From Lewinella sp. 4G2 (lineage in GTDB: Bacteria; Bacteroidota; Bacteroidia; Chitinophagales; Saprospiraceae): a DNA stretch of 64,000 nucleotides. The notes under the pieces are model-generated. The model was not told where the DNA came from, did no database searches, and was given only the letters and a program-made list of their open reading frames with translations. Below are positions 39,901 to 54,900 of this stretch, piece after piece. The position numbers and the translations under genes were made by a program. How positions within the stretch are numbered: position 1 is the first letter of the stretch; each line of letters begins with the position of its first letter. The stretch covers positions 2,046,001-2,110,000 of the forward strand of contig NZ_LVWJ02000014.1 in the NCBI RefSeq assembly GCF_001625015.1, in the 5' to 3' direction.

Positions 39901-42900
39901 CTGATGCCGATATGACTACCGGCCAGACGTTTGCTTTCACCCTTTCTAGTGGAGAAGAGGATATGTCTAACGACGCTGGTTTCTATGAAACTGCTTCTAT
40001 CGGTGACTTCGTCTTCCTCGACGACAATGCTAACGGCCAGCAGGATGCCGGCGAAGAAGGTATCAAAGATGTGACTATCAACCTATTGGAAGACGGTGCT
40101 CAGGTAGCAACCACTACCACGGATGCCGACGGTGCCTACGAGTTCACGGAACTCACGCCCGGCGTAGAGTACGTAGTTGAGTTCGAAGCTCCAACCGGCT
40201 TCCGCACCGCTCCACAAAACGTGGGCAACGATGCTACGGACAGCGATGCCGACGAAACGACTGGTCTAAGCCAGCCTATCGTCCTTACGAGTGGCGAGGA
40301 CAACGAAACCATCGATGCTGGTTACTTCGAAACTGGTGTGATCGGCGACTTCGTCTTCCTTGACGAAGATGCAGATGGTATCCAAGACCCAACTGAAGAC
40401 GGAATTGAGGGTGTCACTGTCAACCTGCTTGACGAGAACGGTGATGTGGTAGCAACCACGACTACTGATGCTGACGGCGCCTATGAGTTCACGGACGTTG
40501 TTCCTGGTGACTACGTGGTAGAGTTTGAAGCTCCCGCCGGAACCGAGCCTAGCCCAGTTGATGCTGGTGGCGACGACGCAACTGATTCTGATGCTGACCC
40601 AATTACAGGTCGGACGGGTACGATCACGATCACGAGTGGTGAAGAAGACGACACGAACGACGCTGGTTTCTACGAGACCGCCGCAATTGGTGACTTCGTC
40701 TTCCTTGACGACAACGCTAACGGCCAACAAGATGCTGGCGAAGAAGGTATCGAAGACGTAACTGTAAATCTGTTAGCCGACGGCACTCAAGTAGCCACGA
40801 CTACCACTGATGCAGACGGTGCATACGAATTTACCTCCCTCACCCCCGGTGAAGAGTATGTGGTCGAGTTCGAAGCTCCCACTGGCTTCCGTGCCGCCCC
40901 ACAAAACGTAGGCGACGACGCAACCGACAGTGATGCCGACGAGACGACTGGCCTGAGCCAGACAGTAGTCCTGATGTCCGGAGAGAACAACGAGACCATC
41001 GACGCTGGTTACTTCGAGACTGCTTCTATCGGTGACTTCGTCTTCCTCGATGATGATGCGGACGGTGTTCAGGATGCCGGCGAAGAAGGCATCGAAGACG
41101 TTACCGTCAACTTGCTTAACGAAAATGGCGACGTGGTAGCAACGACCACCACCGATGCCGACGGCGCCTACGAGTTCACGGATGTAATTCCTGGTGACTA
41201 CGTAGTGGAGTTTGAAGCTCCCGCAGGTACTGAGCCAAGCCCAGTTAACGCTGGCGGCGACGATGCAATTGACTCTGATGCCGATCCAATTACCGGTCAA
41301 ACTGGTACGATTACGCTCACGAGTGGCGAAGAAGACGATACTAACGACGCCGGTTTCTACGAGACCGCTTCGCTTGGTGATTTCGTCTTCCTCGACGACA
41401 ATGCCAACGGCCAGCAGGATGCTGGCGAAGAAGGCATCGAAGCGGTTACCGTCAACCTACTGGAAGACGGTGCGCAGGTAGCAACGACTACCACTGATGC
41501 TGACGGTGCCTACGAGTTCACCGAACTCACGCCTGGTGTGGAATATGTAGTTGAGTTCGAAGCCCCTCTCGGACTACGCACTGCTCCGCAGAATGTGGGT
41601 GACGATGCTACCGATAGCGATGCGGATGAGACTACCGGTTTAAGCCCAGTAGTTATTCTTTCCAGTGGCGAGAATAATGAAACAATTGATGCTGGTTACT
41701 TTGAGACTGGTTCCATTGGCGACTTCGTCTTCCTAGATATGGATGCCGATGGTGTTCAGGATCCAGGTGAAGAAGGCATCGAAGACGTGACCGTAAACCT
41801 GCTTGACGAAAACGGTGATGTGGTAGCAACTACTACGACGGATGCTGACGGCGCCTACGAGTTCACGGACGTTATTCCTGGTGACTACGTAGTTGAGTTT
41901 GAAGCACCTGCCGGTACCGAGCCTAGCCCGGTTGATGCTGGTGGCGATGATGCAACTGACTCCGATGCCGATCCGGTAACGGGCCAGACGGGTACGATTA
42001 CCATTTCGAGTGGTGAAGACGACGACACGAACGATGCCGGCTTCTTTACGACTGCCGCCATCGGTGACTTTGTCTTCCTTGACGACAATGCTAACGGTCA
42101 GCAAGATGCAGGCGAAGAAGGCATCGAAAACGTAACGGTCAATTTGTTGGTCGACGGCGCTCAAGTAGCAACTACAACAACTGATGCTGACGGTGCTTAC
42201 GAGTTCACTTCCCTAATGCCTGGTGAGGAATACGTCGTAGAGTTCGAAGCTCCGACCGGCTTGCGTGCTGCCCCACAAAACGTGGGTGACGACGCTACTG
42301 ATAGCGACGCCGACGAGACGACTGGCCTGAGCCAGACGGTAGTCCTCATGTCCGCAGAGAACAACGAGACGATTGACGCTGGATTCTACGAGACTGCATC
42401 AATCGGTGACTTCGTCTTCCTCGATGAGGATGCCGACGGCGTTCAGGATGCCGGCGAAGAAGGCATCGAAGACGTGACCGTCAACCTGCTTGACGAGAAC
42501 GGTGATGTAGTGGCAACGACCACTACTGATGCTGATGGCGCCTACGAGTTCACGGACGTCGTTCCTGGTGACTACGTAGTAGAGTTCGAAGCTCCCGCAG
42601 GTACTGAGCCTAGCCCTGTTAACGCTGGTGGCGACGATGCAACTGACTCCGATGCCGATCCGATTACCGGTCAAACCGGTACGATCACGCTCACGAGCGG
42701 AGAAGAAGACGACACGAACGACGCTGGTTTCTACGAGACCGCTTCACTTGGTGATTTCGTCTTCCTCGACGACAACGCTAACGGTCAGCAGGATGCTGGC
42801 GAAGAAGGCATCGAAGATGTCACCATTAATCTGTTGGAAGATGGCGCTCAGGTAGCAACCACTACCACTGATGCTGACGGTGCTTACGAGTTCACCGAAC

Positions 42901-45900
42901 TCACGCCTGGCGTAGAGTACGTAGTTGAGTTCGAAGCTCCAACCGGCTTCCGCACCGCTCCACAAAACGTGGGCGACGATGCTACGGACAGCGATGCCGA
43001 CGAAACGACTGGTCTAAGCCAGCCTATCGTCCTTACGAGTGGCGAGGACAACGAAACCATCGATGCTGGTTACTTCGAAACTGGTGTAATCGGCGACTTC
43101 GTCTTCCTTGACGAAGATGCAGATGGTATCCAAGACCCAACTGAAGACGGAATTGAGGGTGTCACTGTCAACCTGCTTGACGAGAACGGTGATGTGGTAG
43201 CAACCACGACTACTGATGCTGACGGCGCCTATGAGTTCACGGACGTTGTTCCTGGTGACTACGTGGTAGAGTTTGAAGCTCCCGCCGGAACCGAGCCTAG
43301 CCCAGTTGATGCTGGTGGCGACGACGCAACTGATTCTGATGCTGACCCAATTACAGGTCGGACGGGCACGATCACGATCACGAGTGGTGAAGAAGACGAC
43401 ACGAACGACGCTGGTTTCTACGAGACCGCCGCAATTGGTGACTTCGTCTTCCTTGACGACAACGCTAACGGCCAACAAGATGCTGGCGAAGAGGGTATCG
43501 AAGACGTGACTGTAAATCTGATAGCCGACGGCACTCAAGTAGCCACGACTACCACGGATGCAGACGGTGCTTACGAATTCACCTCCCTCACCCCCGGTGA
43601 AGAGTATGTGGTCGAGTTCGAAGCTCCCACTGGCTTCCGTGCCGCCCCACAAAATGTGGGCGATGACGCAAGCGACAGTGACGCTGACGAAACGACTGGT
43701 CTGAGCCAGACGGTAGTCCTGATGTCCGGTGAGAACAACGAGACCATCGACGCTGGTTACTTTGAGACGGCTTCTATCGGTGACTTCGTCTTCCTCGATG
43801 ATGATGCGGACGGTGTTCAGGATGCCGGCGAAGAAGGCATCGAAGATGTAACCGTCAACTTGCTTGACGAAAATGGCGACGTGGTAGCAACGACCACCAC
43901 CGATGCCGACGGCGCCTACGAGTTCACGGATGTAATTCCTGGTGACTACGGAGTGGAGTTTGAAGCTCCCGCAGGTACTGAGCCTAGCCCAGTTAACGCT
44001 GGCGGCGACGATGCAACCGACTCCGATGCCGATCCAATTACCGGTCAAACTGGTACGATCACGCTCACGAGTGGCGAAGAAGACGATACTAACGACGCTG
44101 GTTTCTACGAGACCGCTTCGCTCGGTGACTTCGTCTTCCTCGACGACAACGCTAACGGCCAACAGGATGCTGGCGAAGAAGGCATCGAAGGGGTGACCGT
44201 CAACCTACTGGAAGATGGCGCTCAGGTAGCAACGACTACCACGGATGCAGATGGTGCCTACGAATTCACGGAACTCACGCCTGGCGCGGAGTACGTAGTT
44301 GAGTTCGAAGCCCCCATGGGTCTGCGCACAGCTCCACAAAACGTTGGTGACGACGCCACCGATAGCGATGCGGATGAGATTACCGGTTTAAGCCCGATCG
44401 TAATTCTTTCCAGTGGCGAGAACAACGAGACCATTGACGCTGGATACTTCGAGACTGGTTCCATTGGTGACTTCGTTTTCCTAGACATGGATGCCGACGG
44501 TATCCAGGACCCAAGCGAAGAAGGTATTGAAGACGTGACCGTCAACCTGCTTGACGAAAATGGTGATGTGGTAGCAACTACCACCACTGATGCTGACGGC
44601 GCCTATGAGTTCACGGATGTTGTTCCTGGTGACTACGTAGTAGAGTTTGAAGCACCTGCCGGTACCGAGCCTAGCCCGGTCAATGCTGGTGGCGATGACG
44701 CAACCGACTCCGATGCTGATCCGGTAACGGGCCAGACGGGTACGATCACAATCACGAGTGGTGAAGAAGACGACACGAACGATGCTGGCTTCTTTACGAC
44801 CGCCGCCATCGGTGATTTTGTCTTCCTCGACGACAACGCCAACGGCCAGCAAGATGCTGGCGAAGAAGGCATCGAAAATGTAACGGTCAATTTGTTGGTC
44901 GACGGCGCTCAAGTAGCAACTACAACAACTGATGCTGACGGTGCTTACGAGTTCACTTCCCTAATGCCTGGTGAGGAATACGTCGTAGAGTTCGAAGCTC
45001 CGACCGGCTTGCGTGCTGCCCCACAAAACGTGGGTGACGACGCTACTGATAGCGACGCCGACGAGACGACTGGCCTGAGCCAGACGGTAGTCCTCATGTC
45101 CGCAGAGAACAACGAGACGATTGACGCTGGTTTCTACGAGACTGCTTCTATCGGTGACTTCGTCTTCCTCGACGACAATGCTAACGGCGTTCAGGATGCC
45201 GGCGAGGAAGGCATCGAAGACGTGACTATCAATCTGCTTGACGAGAACGGTGATGTAGTGGCGACCACGACTACTGATGTCGACGGTGCCTACGAGTTCA
45301 CGGATGTTGTTCCTGGTGACTACGTAGTAGAGTTTGAAGCACCTGCCGGCACCGAGCCTAGCCCAGTTAACGCTGGTGGCGACGATGCAACCGACTCCGA
45401 TGCTGATCCAATTACCGGTCAAACCGGTACGATTACGATCACGAGTGGCGAAGAAGACGATACTAACGATGCTGGTTTCTACGAGACCGCTTCGCTCGGG
45501 GATTTCGTCTTCCTCGACGACAACGCTAACGGTCAGCAGGATGCTGGCGAAGAAGGCATCGAAGATGTCACCATTAATCTGTTGGAAGATGGCGCTCAGG
45601 TAGCAACCACTACCACTGATGCTGACGGTGCTTACGAGTTCACCGAACTCACGCCTGGCGTAGAGTACGTAGTTGAGTTCGAAGCTCCAACCGGCTTCCG
45701 CACCGCTCCACAAAACGTGGGCGACGATGCTACGGACAGCGATGCTGATGAAACGACTGGTCTGAGCCAGCCTATCATCCTCACGAGTGGTGAGAACAAC
45801 GAGACCATCGACGCTGGCTACTTTGAGACTGGTTCTATTGGTGACTTCGTCTTCCTAGACATGGATGCCGACGGCGTTCAGGACCCAAGCGAGGAAGGCA

Positions 45901-48900
45901 TCGAAGACGTGACCGTTAACCTGCTTGACGAAAACGGTGATGTGGTAGCAACTACTACGACGGATGCTGACGGCACCTACGAGTTCACGAACGTGGTTCC
46001 TGGTGACTACGTAGTAGAGTTTGTAGCACCCGCCGGTACCGAGCCAAGCCCGGTCAACACTGGTGGTGATGACGCAACCGACTCCGATGCTGATCCTGTA
46101 ACGGGCCAGACGGGTACGATCACGATCACGAGTGGTGAGGACGACGATACGAACGATGCTGGCTTCTTTACGACTGCCGCCATCGGTGACTTTGTCTTCC
46201 TCGACGACAACGCCAACGGCCAGCAAGATGCTGGCGAAGAAGGCATCGAAGACGTAACGGTCAATCTGTTAGTCGATGGCGCTCAAGTTGCCACGACTAC
46301 CACTGATGCTGACGGTGCCTACGAGTTTACTTCCCTAATGCCAGGTGAAGAGTACGTAGTTGAGTTCGAAGCTCCGACCGGCTTCCGTGCCGCGCCACAA
46401 AATGTGGGCGATGACGCAAGCGACAGCGACGCTGACGAAGTGACTGGCCTGAGCCAGACGGTAGTCCTGATGTCCGGCGAGAACAACGAGACGATTGACG
46501 CTGGTTTCTACGAGACGGCTTCTATCGGTGACTTCGTCTTTCTCGATGAGGATGCGGACGGCGTTCAGGATGCTGGCGAAGAAGGCATCGAAGACGTAAC
46601 CGTCAACTTGCTTGATGAGAACGGTGATGTAGTGGCAACGACCACGACTGATGCTGATGGTGCCTACGAGTTCACGGACGTCGTTCCAGGTGACTACGTA
46701 GTGGAGTTTGAAGCTCCCGCGGGTACTGAGCCAAGCCCAGTTAACGCTAGTGGCGACGACGCAACTGACTCTGATGCCGATCCAATTACCGGTCAAACTG
46801 GTACGATTACGCTCACGAGCGGTGAAGAAGACGATACGAACGACGCCGGTTTCTACGAGACCGCTTCACTTGGTGACTTCGTCTTCCTCGACGATAATGC
46901 CAACGGTCAGCAGGATGCTGGCGAAGAAGGCATCGAAGCGGTTACCGTCAACCTACTGGAAGACGGTGCTCAGGTGGCAACCACTACCACGGATGCTGAC
47001 GGTGCTTACGAGTTTACCGAACTCACGCCTGGCGTAGAGTACGTAGTTGAGTTTGAAGCTCCAACCGGCTTCCGCACCGCTCCACAAAACGTGGGCGACG
47101 ATGCTACGGATAGTGATGCTGACGAGACGACTGGTCTGAGCCAGCCTATCATCCTCACGAGTGGTGAGAACAACGAGACCATCGACGCTGGCTACTTCGA
47201 AACTGGTGTGATCGGCGACTTCGTCTTCCTCGATGAAGATGCGGACGGCGTTCAGGACCCAGGTGAAGAAGGCATCGAAGACGTGACCGTCAACCTGCTT
47301 GATGAGAACGGTGATGTGGTCGCAACCACGACTACTGATGCTGACGGCGCCTACGAGTTCACGGACGTTGTTCCTGGTGACTACGTGGTAGAGTTTGAAG
47401 CTCCCGCCGGTACCGAGCCTAGCCCGGTAAACGCTGGTGGCGATGACGCAACCGACTCCGATGCTGATCCGGTAACGGGTCAAACGGGTACGATCACGAT
47501 CACGAGTGGGGAAGAAGACGACACGAACGACGCTGGCTTCTACGAGACGGCTTCTATCGGTGACTTCGTCTTCCTCGACGACAATGCTAATGGTCAGCAA
47601 GACGCTGACGACGAAGGCATTGAAGGCGTAACAGTTAACCTACTGGTCGATGGCGCTCAAGTTGCCACGACTACGACGGATGCTGACGGTGCTTACGAGT
47701 TCACGGATCTCACCCCGGGTGAGGAGTACGTAGTCGAGTTTGTCGCTCCTGCTGGCTTAGAAGCTACGCCTCAGGATGCGGGCGATGACGCTACGGATAG
47801 CGACGCTGACGAAGTGACTGGCCTGAGCCAGACGGTAGTCCTGATGTCCGGCGAGAACAACGAGACGATTGACGCTGGTTTCTACGAGACGGCTTCTATC
47901 GGTGACTTCGTCTTCCTCGATGAGAATGCGAACGGCGTTCAGGATGCCGGTGAAGAAGGCATCGAAGACGTGACCGTCAACTTGCTTGACGAGAACGGTG
48001 ATGTAGTAGCAACAACCACGACTGATGCTGATGGTGCCTACGAGTTCGCGGACGTTGTTCCTGGTGACTACGTAGTGGAGTTTGAAGCTCCCGCGGGTAC
48101 TGAGCCAAGCCCAGTTAACGCTGGTGGTGATGATGCAACTGACTCTGATGCCGATCCAATTACCGGTCAAACTGGTACGATCACAATCACGAGCGGAGAA
48201 GAAGACGATACTAACGACGCTGGTTTCTACGAGACCGCTTCACTCGGTGACTTCGTCTTCCTCGACGACAATGCCAACGGTCAGCAGGATGCCGGCGAAG
48301 AAGGCATCGAAGCGGTTACCGTCAACCTACTGGAAGACGGTGCTCAGGTGGCAACGACCACCACGGATGCGGATGGTGCTTACGAGTTCACCGAACTCAC
48401 GCCTGGCGTGGAGTACGTAGTTGAGTTTGAAGCTCCAACCGGCTTCCGCACCACTCCACAAAACGTGGGCGACGACGCTACGGATAGTGATGCTGACGAG
48501 ACGACTGGTCTGAGCCAGCCTGTCGTCCTCACGAGTGGTGAGAACAACGAGACCATCGACGCTGGCTACTTCGAAACTGGTGTGATCGGCGACTTCGTCT
48601 TCCTCGATGAGGATGCGGACGGTGTTCAGGATCCAGGTGAAGAAGGCATCGAAGACGTAACCGTTAACCTGCTTGATGAGACCGGTGATGTGGTCGCAAC
48701 CACGACTACTGATGCCGACGGCGCCTACGAGTTCACGGACGTTGTTCCTGGTGACTACGTGGTAGAGTTTGAAGCTCCCGCCGGTACCGAGCCTAGCCCG
48801 GTAAACGCTGGTGGCGATGACGCAACCGACTCCGATGCTGATCCGGTAACGGGTCAAACGGGTACGATCACGATCACGAGTGGGGAAGAAGACGACACGA

Positions 48901-51900
48901 ACGACGCTGGCTTCTACGAGACGGCTTCTATCGGTGACTTCGTTTTCCTCGACGAAAATGCTAATGGTCAGCAAGACGCTGACGACGAAGGCATTGAAGG
49001 CGTCACCGTTAACCTACTGGTCGATGGCGCTCAAGTTGCCACGACTACGACGGATGCTGACGGTGCTTACGAGTTCACGGATCTCACCCCTGGTGAGGAG
49101 TACGTAGTCGAGTTTGTCGCTCCTGCTGGCTTAGAAGCTACGCCTCAGGATGCGGGCGATGACGCTACAGATAGCGACGCTGACGAAGTGACTGGCCTGA
49201 GCCAGACGGTAGTCCTGATGTCCGGCGAGAACAACGAGACGATTGACGCTGGTTTCTACGAGACGGCTTCTATCGGCGACTTTGTCTTCCTTGATGAAGA
49301 TGCCAACGGTGTTCAGGATGCCGGCGAAGAAGGCATCGAAGACGTAACCGTCAACTTACTTGACGAGAACGGTGATGTAGTGGCAACGACTACGACGGAT
49401 GCTGACGGTGCCTACGAGTTCACGGATCTCACCCCCGGTGAAGATTACGTAGTTGAGTTCGAAGCACCTGTCGGTACTGAGCCTAGCCCAGTAGATGCTG
49501 GTGGCGACGATGCAACTGACTCCGATGCCGATCCGGTAACGGGGCAGACGGGTACGATCACGCTCACGAGCGGAGAAGAAGACGACACGAACGACGCCGG
49601 TTTCTACGAGACCGCTTCGCTCGGTGACTTTGTCTTCCTCGACGACAATGCTAATGGGCAGCAGGATGCCGGCGAAGAAGGCATCGAAGATGTTACCGTC
49701 AACCTATTGGAAGATGGTGCTCAGGTAGCAACGACTACGACGGATGCCGACGGTGCTTACGAGTTCACCGAACTCACACCTGGTGTAGAGTACGTGGTTG
49801 AGTTTGAAGCTCCAACCGGCTTCCGCACCGCTCCACAAAACGTGGGCGACGACGCTACGGATAGTGATGCTGACGAGACGACTGGTCTTAGCCAAACGGT
49901 AGTCCTCATCAGTGGTGAAAACAACGAAACGATTGATGCCGGTTACTTCGAAACTGGTGTGATCGGCGACTTCGTCTTCCTCGATGAGAATGCGGACGGT
50001 GTTCAGGATCCAGGTGAAGAAGGCATCGAAGACGTGACCGTCAACCTGCTTGATGAGAACGGTGATGTGGTAGCAACCACGACTACTGATGCCGACGGCG
50101 CCTACGAGTTCACGGACGTTGTTCCTGGTGACTACGTGGTAGAGTTTGAAGCTCCCGCCGGAACCGAACCTAGCCCGGTAAACGCTGGTGGCGATGATGC
50201 AACTGATTCCGATGCTGATCCGGTAACGGGTCAAACGGGTACGATCACGATCACGAGTGGGGAAGAAGACGACACGAACGACGCTGGCTTCTACGAGACG
50301 GCTTCTATCGGTGACTTCGTCTTCCTCGACGACAATGCTAACGGTCAGCAAGACGCTGACGACGAAGGCATTGAAGGCGTAACCGTTAACCTACTGGTCG
50401 ATGGCGCTCAAGTTGCCACGACTACCACGGATGCTGATGGTGCTTACGAATTCACGGACCTAACTCCCGGTGAGGAATACGTGGTCGAGTTTGTCGCTCC
50501 TGCTGGCTTGGAAGCCTCACCCCAAGATGAAGGCGATGACGCTACGGATAGCGACGCTGACGAAGTAACTGGCCTAAGCCAGACGGTAGTCCTGATGTCC
50601 GGCGAGAACAACGAGACGATTGACGCTGGATTTTACGAGACTGCAACAATCGGCGACTTCGTCTTCCTTGACGAAGATGCGGACGGCGTTCAGGATGCCG
50701 GTGAAGAAGGTATCGAAAACGTAGTCGTCAACTTGCTTGACGAGAACGGTGATGTAGTGGCAACCACTACGACAGATGCTGATGGTGCCTACGAGTTTAC
50801 AGATCTCACCCCCGGTGAAGATTACGTAGTTGAGTTCGAAGCACCTGCAGGTACTGAGCCTAGCCCAGTTGATGCTGGTGGCAACGATGCAACTGACTCC
50901 GATGCTGATCCAATCACCGGTCAAACCGGTACGATCACGCTCACAAGCGGTGAAGAAGACGACACGAACGACGCCGGTTTCTACGAGACCGCTTCGCTCG
51001 GTGACTTCGTCTTCCTCGACGACAACGCCAACGGTCAGCAGGATGCTGGCGAAGAAGGTATTGAAAACGTAACCGTCAACCTGCTGGAAGATGGTGCTCA
51101 GGTAGCAACCACTACCACGGATGCCGACGGTGCCTACGAGTTCACCGAACTCACGCCCGGCGTAGAGTACGTGGTTGAATTCGAAGCTCCAACCGGCTTC
51201 CGCACCGCTCCACAAAACGTGGGCGACGACGCTACTGACAGTGATGCAGACGAGACGACTGGTCTAAGCCAGACAGTAGTCCTCACGAGCGGCGAGAACA
51301 ACGAGACCATTGACGCTGGTTACTTCGAAACTGGTGTGATCGGCGACTTCGTCTTCCTCGATGAGGATGCCGACGGTGTTCAGGATCCAGGTGAAGAAGG
51401 CATCGAAGACGTGACCGTCAACCTGCTTGATGAGAACGGTGATGTGGTCGCAACCACGACTACTGATGCCGACGGCGCCTACGAGTTCACGGACGTTGTT
51501 CCTGGTGACTACGTAGTAGAGTTCGAAGCACCTGCCGGAACCGAGCCTAGCCCGGTAAACGCTGGTGGCGACGACGCAACCGACTCCGATGCCGATCCGA
51601 TTACGGGCCAGACGGGTACGATCACCATTACGAGCGGTGAAGAAGACGACACGAACGACGCTGGCTTCTACGAGACGGCTTCTATCGGTGACTTCGTTTT
51701 CCTCGACGACAATGCTAACGGTCAGCAAGACGCTGACGACGAAGGCATTGAAGGCGTCACCGTTAACCTACTGGTCGATGGCGCTCAAGTTGCCACGACT
51801 ACGACGGATGCTGACGGTGCTTACGAGTTCACGGATCTCACTCCCGGTGAGGAGTACGTAGTCGAGTTTGTCGCTCCTGCTGGCTTGGAAGCTGCTCCTC

Positions 51901-54900
51901 AGGATGAAGGCGATGACGCTACGGATAGCGACGCTGACGAAGTGACTGGCCTGAGCCAGACGGTAGTCCTGATGTCCGGCGAGAACAACGAAACGATTGA
52001 CGCTGGTTTCTACGAGACGGCTTCTATCGGCGACTTCGTCTTCCTTGACGAAGATGCGGACGGCGTTCAGGATGCCGGCGAAGAAGGTATCGAAGACGTG
52101 ACCGTCAACCTGCTTGATGAGAACGGTGATGTAGTGGCAACAACTACGACGGATGCTGATGGTGCCTACGAGTTTACTGATCTCACCCCCGGTGAAGATT
52201 TCGTAGTGGAGTTCGAAGCTCCTGCGGGTACTGAGCCTAGCCCAGTTAATGCTGGTGGCGATGATGCAACTGACTCTGATGCCGATCCAATTACCGGTCA
52301 AACGGGTACGATCACGCTCACGAGCGGCGAAGAAGACGACACGAACGACGCTGGTTTCTACGAGACCGCTTCACTTGGTGACTTCGTTTTCCTTGACGAC
52401 AATGCCAACGGTCAGCAGGATGCTGGCGAAGAAGGCATCGAAGCGGTTACCGTCAACCTACTGGAAGACGGTGCTCAGGTGGCAACGACCACCACGGATG
52501 CTGATGGTGCTTACGAGTTCACCGAACTCACGCCTGGCGTGGAGTACGTAGTTGAGTTTGAAGCTCCAACCGGCTTCCGCACCGCTCCACAAAACGTGGG
52601 CGACGACGCTACTGATAGCGATGCAGACGAGATGACTGGTCTAAGCCAGACAGTAGTCCTCACGAGTGGTGAGAACAACGAGACCATCGACGCTGGCTAC
52701 TTCGAAACTGGTGTGATCGGCGACTTCGTCTTCCTCGATGAGGATGCGGACGGTATTCAGGATCCAGGTGAAGAAGGCATCGAAGACGTGACCGTTAACC
52801 TGCTTGATGAGAACGGTGATGTGGTCGCAACCACGACTACTGATTCCGACGGCGCCTACGAGTTCACGGATGTAATTCCTGGAGATTACGTAGTCGAATT
52901 TGAAGCACCTGCCGGAACCGAGCCAAGCCCGGTCAACACTGGTGGCGACGACGCAACTGACTCCGATGCCGATCCGGTAACGGGCCAGACGGGTACGATT
53001 ACGATCACGAGTGGAGAAAAAGATGACACGAACGACGCTGGCTTCTACGAGACGGCTTCTATCGGTGACTTCGTCTTCCTCGACGACAATGCTAACGGTC
53101 AGCAAGACGCTGACGACGAAGGCATTGAAGGCGTTACCGTTAACCTACTGGTCGATGGCGCTCAAGTTGCCACGACTACCACGGACGCCGACGGTGCTTA
53201 CGAATTCACGGACCTGACTCCTGGTGAGGAATACGTGGTCGAGTTTGTCGCTCCAGCTGGCTTTGAAGCCTCACCCCAAGATGAAGGTGATGACGCTACG
53301 GATAGCGACGCTGACGAAACGACTGGCCTAAGCCAAACGGTAGTCCTCATGTCCGGAGAGGACAACGAGACAATCGATGCTGGTTTCTACGAGACTGCTT
53401 CTATCGGTGACTTCGTCTTCCTCGATGAGGATGCGAACGGCGTTCAGGATGCCGGTGAAGAAGGTATCGAAAACGTAGTCGTCAACTTGCTTGACGAGAA
53501 CGGTGATGTAGTAGCAACCACTACGACTGATGCCGACGGTGCCTACGAGTTTACGGATCTCACCCCCGGTGAAGATTACATAGTTGAGTTCGAAGCTCCC
53601 GTGGGTACTGAACCTAGCCCAGTTGATGCTGGTGGCGACGATGCAACTGACTCCGATGCCGATCCAATCACCGGTCAAACGGGTACGATCATGCTCACGA
53701 GCGGAGAAGAAGACGATACGAACGACGCTGGTTTCTACGAGACCGCTTCGCTCGGTGACTTCGTCTTCCTCGACGACAATGCTAATGGGCAGCAGGATGC
53801 CGGCGAAGAAGGCATCGAAGATGTAACCGTCAACCTGCTGGAAGATGGTGCTCAGGTAGCTACCACTACCACGGATGCAGACGGTGCCTACGAGTTCACC
53901 GAACTCACACCTGGTGTAGAGTACGTGGTCGAGTTTGTTGCTCCGGCTGGGTTTGAAGCTTCTCCACAGGACGAAGGCGACGATGCTACAGATAGCGACG
54001 CCGACGAGACGACTGGTCTGAGCCAGCCTATCGTCCTCACAAGTGGTGAGAACAACGAGACCATCGACGCCGGTTACTTCGAAACTGGTGTGATCGGCGA
54101 CTTCGTCTTCCTCGATGAGGATGCGGACGGTGTTCAGGATCCAGGTGAAGAAGGCATCGAAGACGTAACCGTCAACCTGCTTGACGAGAACGGTGATGTG
54201 GTCGCAACCACGACTACTGATGCCGACGGCGCCTACGAGTTCACGGACGTTGTTCCTGGTGACTACGTGGTAGAGTTTGAAGCTCCCGCCGGAACCGAGC
54301 CTAGCCCGGTAAACGCTGGTGGCGACGACGCAACCGACTCCGATGCTGATCCGGTAACGGGTCAAACGGGTACGATCACGATCACGAGTGGGGAAGAAGA
54401 CGACACGAACGACGCTGGCTTCTACGAGACGGCTTCTATCGGTGACTTCGTCTTCCTCGACGACAATGCTAACGGGCAGCAAGATGCAGGCGATGAAGGC
54501 ATTGAAGGCGTTACCGTTAATCTACTGGTCGATGGCGCTCAAGTTGCCACGACTACCACGGATGCTGATGGTGCTTACGAGTTTACGGATCTCACCCCTG
54601 GTGAGGAATACGTGGTCGAGTTTGTCGCTCCATCTGGCTTCGAAGCCTCACCCCAAGATGAAGGCGATGACGCTACAGATAGCGACGCTGACGAAGTAAC
54701 TGGCCTAAGCCAGACGGTAGTCCTGATGTCTGGCGAGAACAACGAGACGATTGACGCTGGTTTCTACGAGACTGCATCAATCGGCGACTTCGTCTTCCTC
54801 GATGAAAACTTGGATGGTATCCAAGATGCCGGTGAAGAAGGTATCGAAGACGTAACCGTCAACCTGCTTGATGAGAACGATGATGTGGTAGCAACCACGT

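Noticed and set aside
43014..44162. Long minus-strand frames (382-384 codons) within the SdrD-B array as genes
   Set aside because: They recur with the module period, encode repetitive Val/Arg/Ser-rich sequence without any family motif, and lie fully antisense to the continuous adhesin frame.
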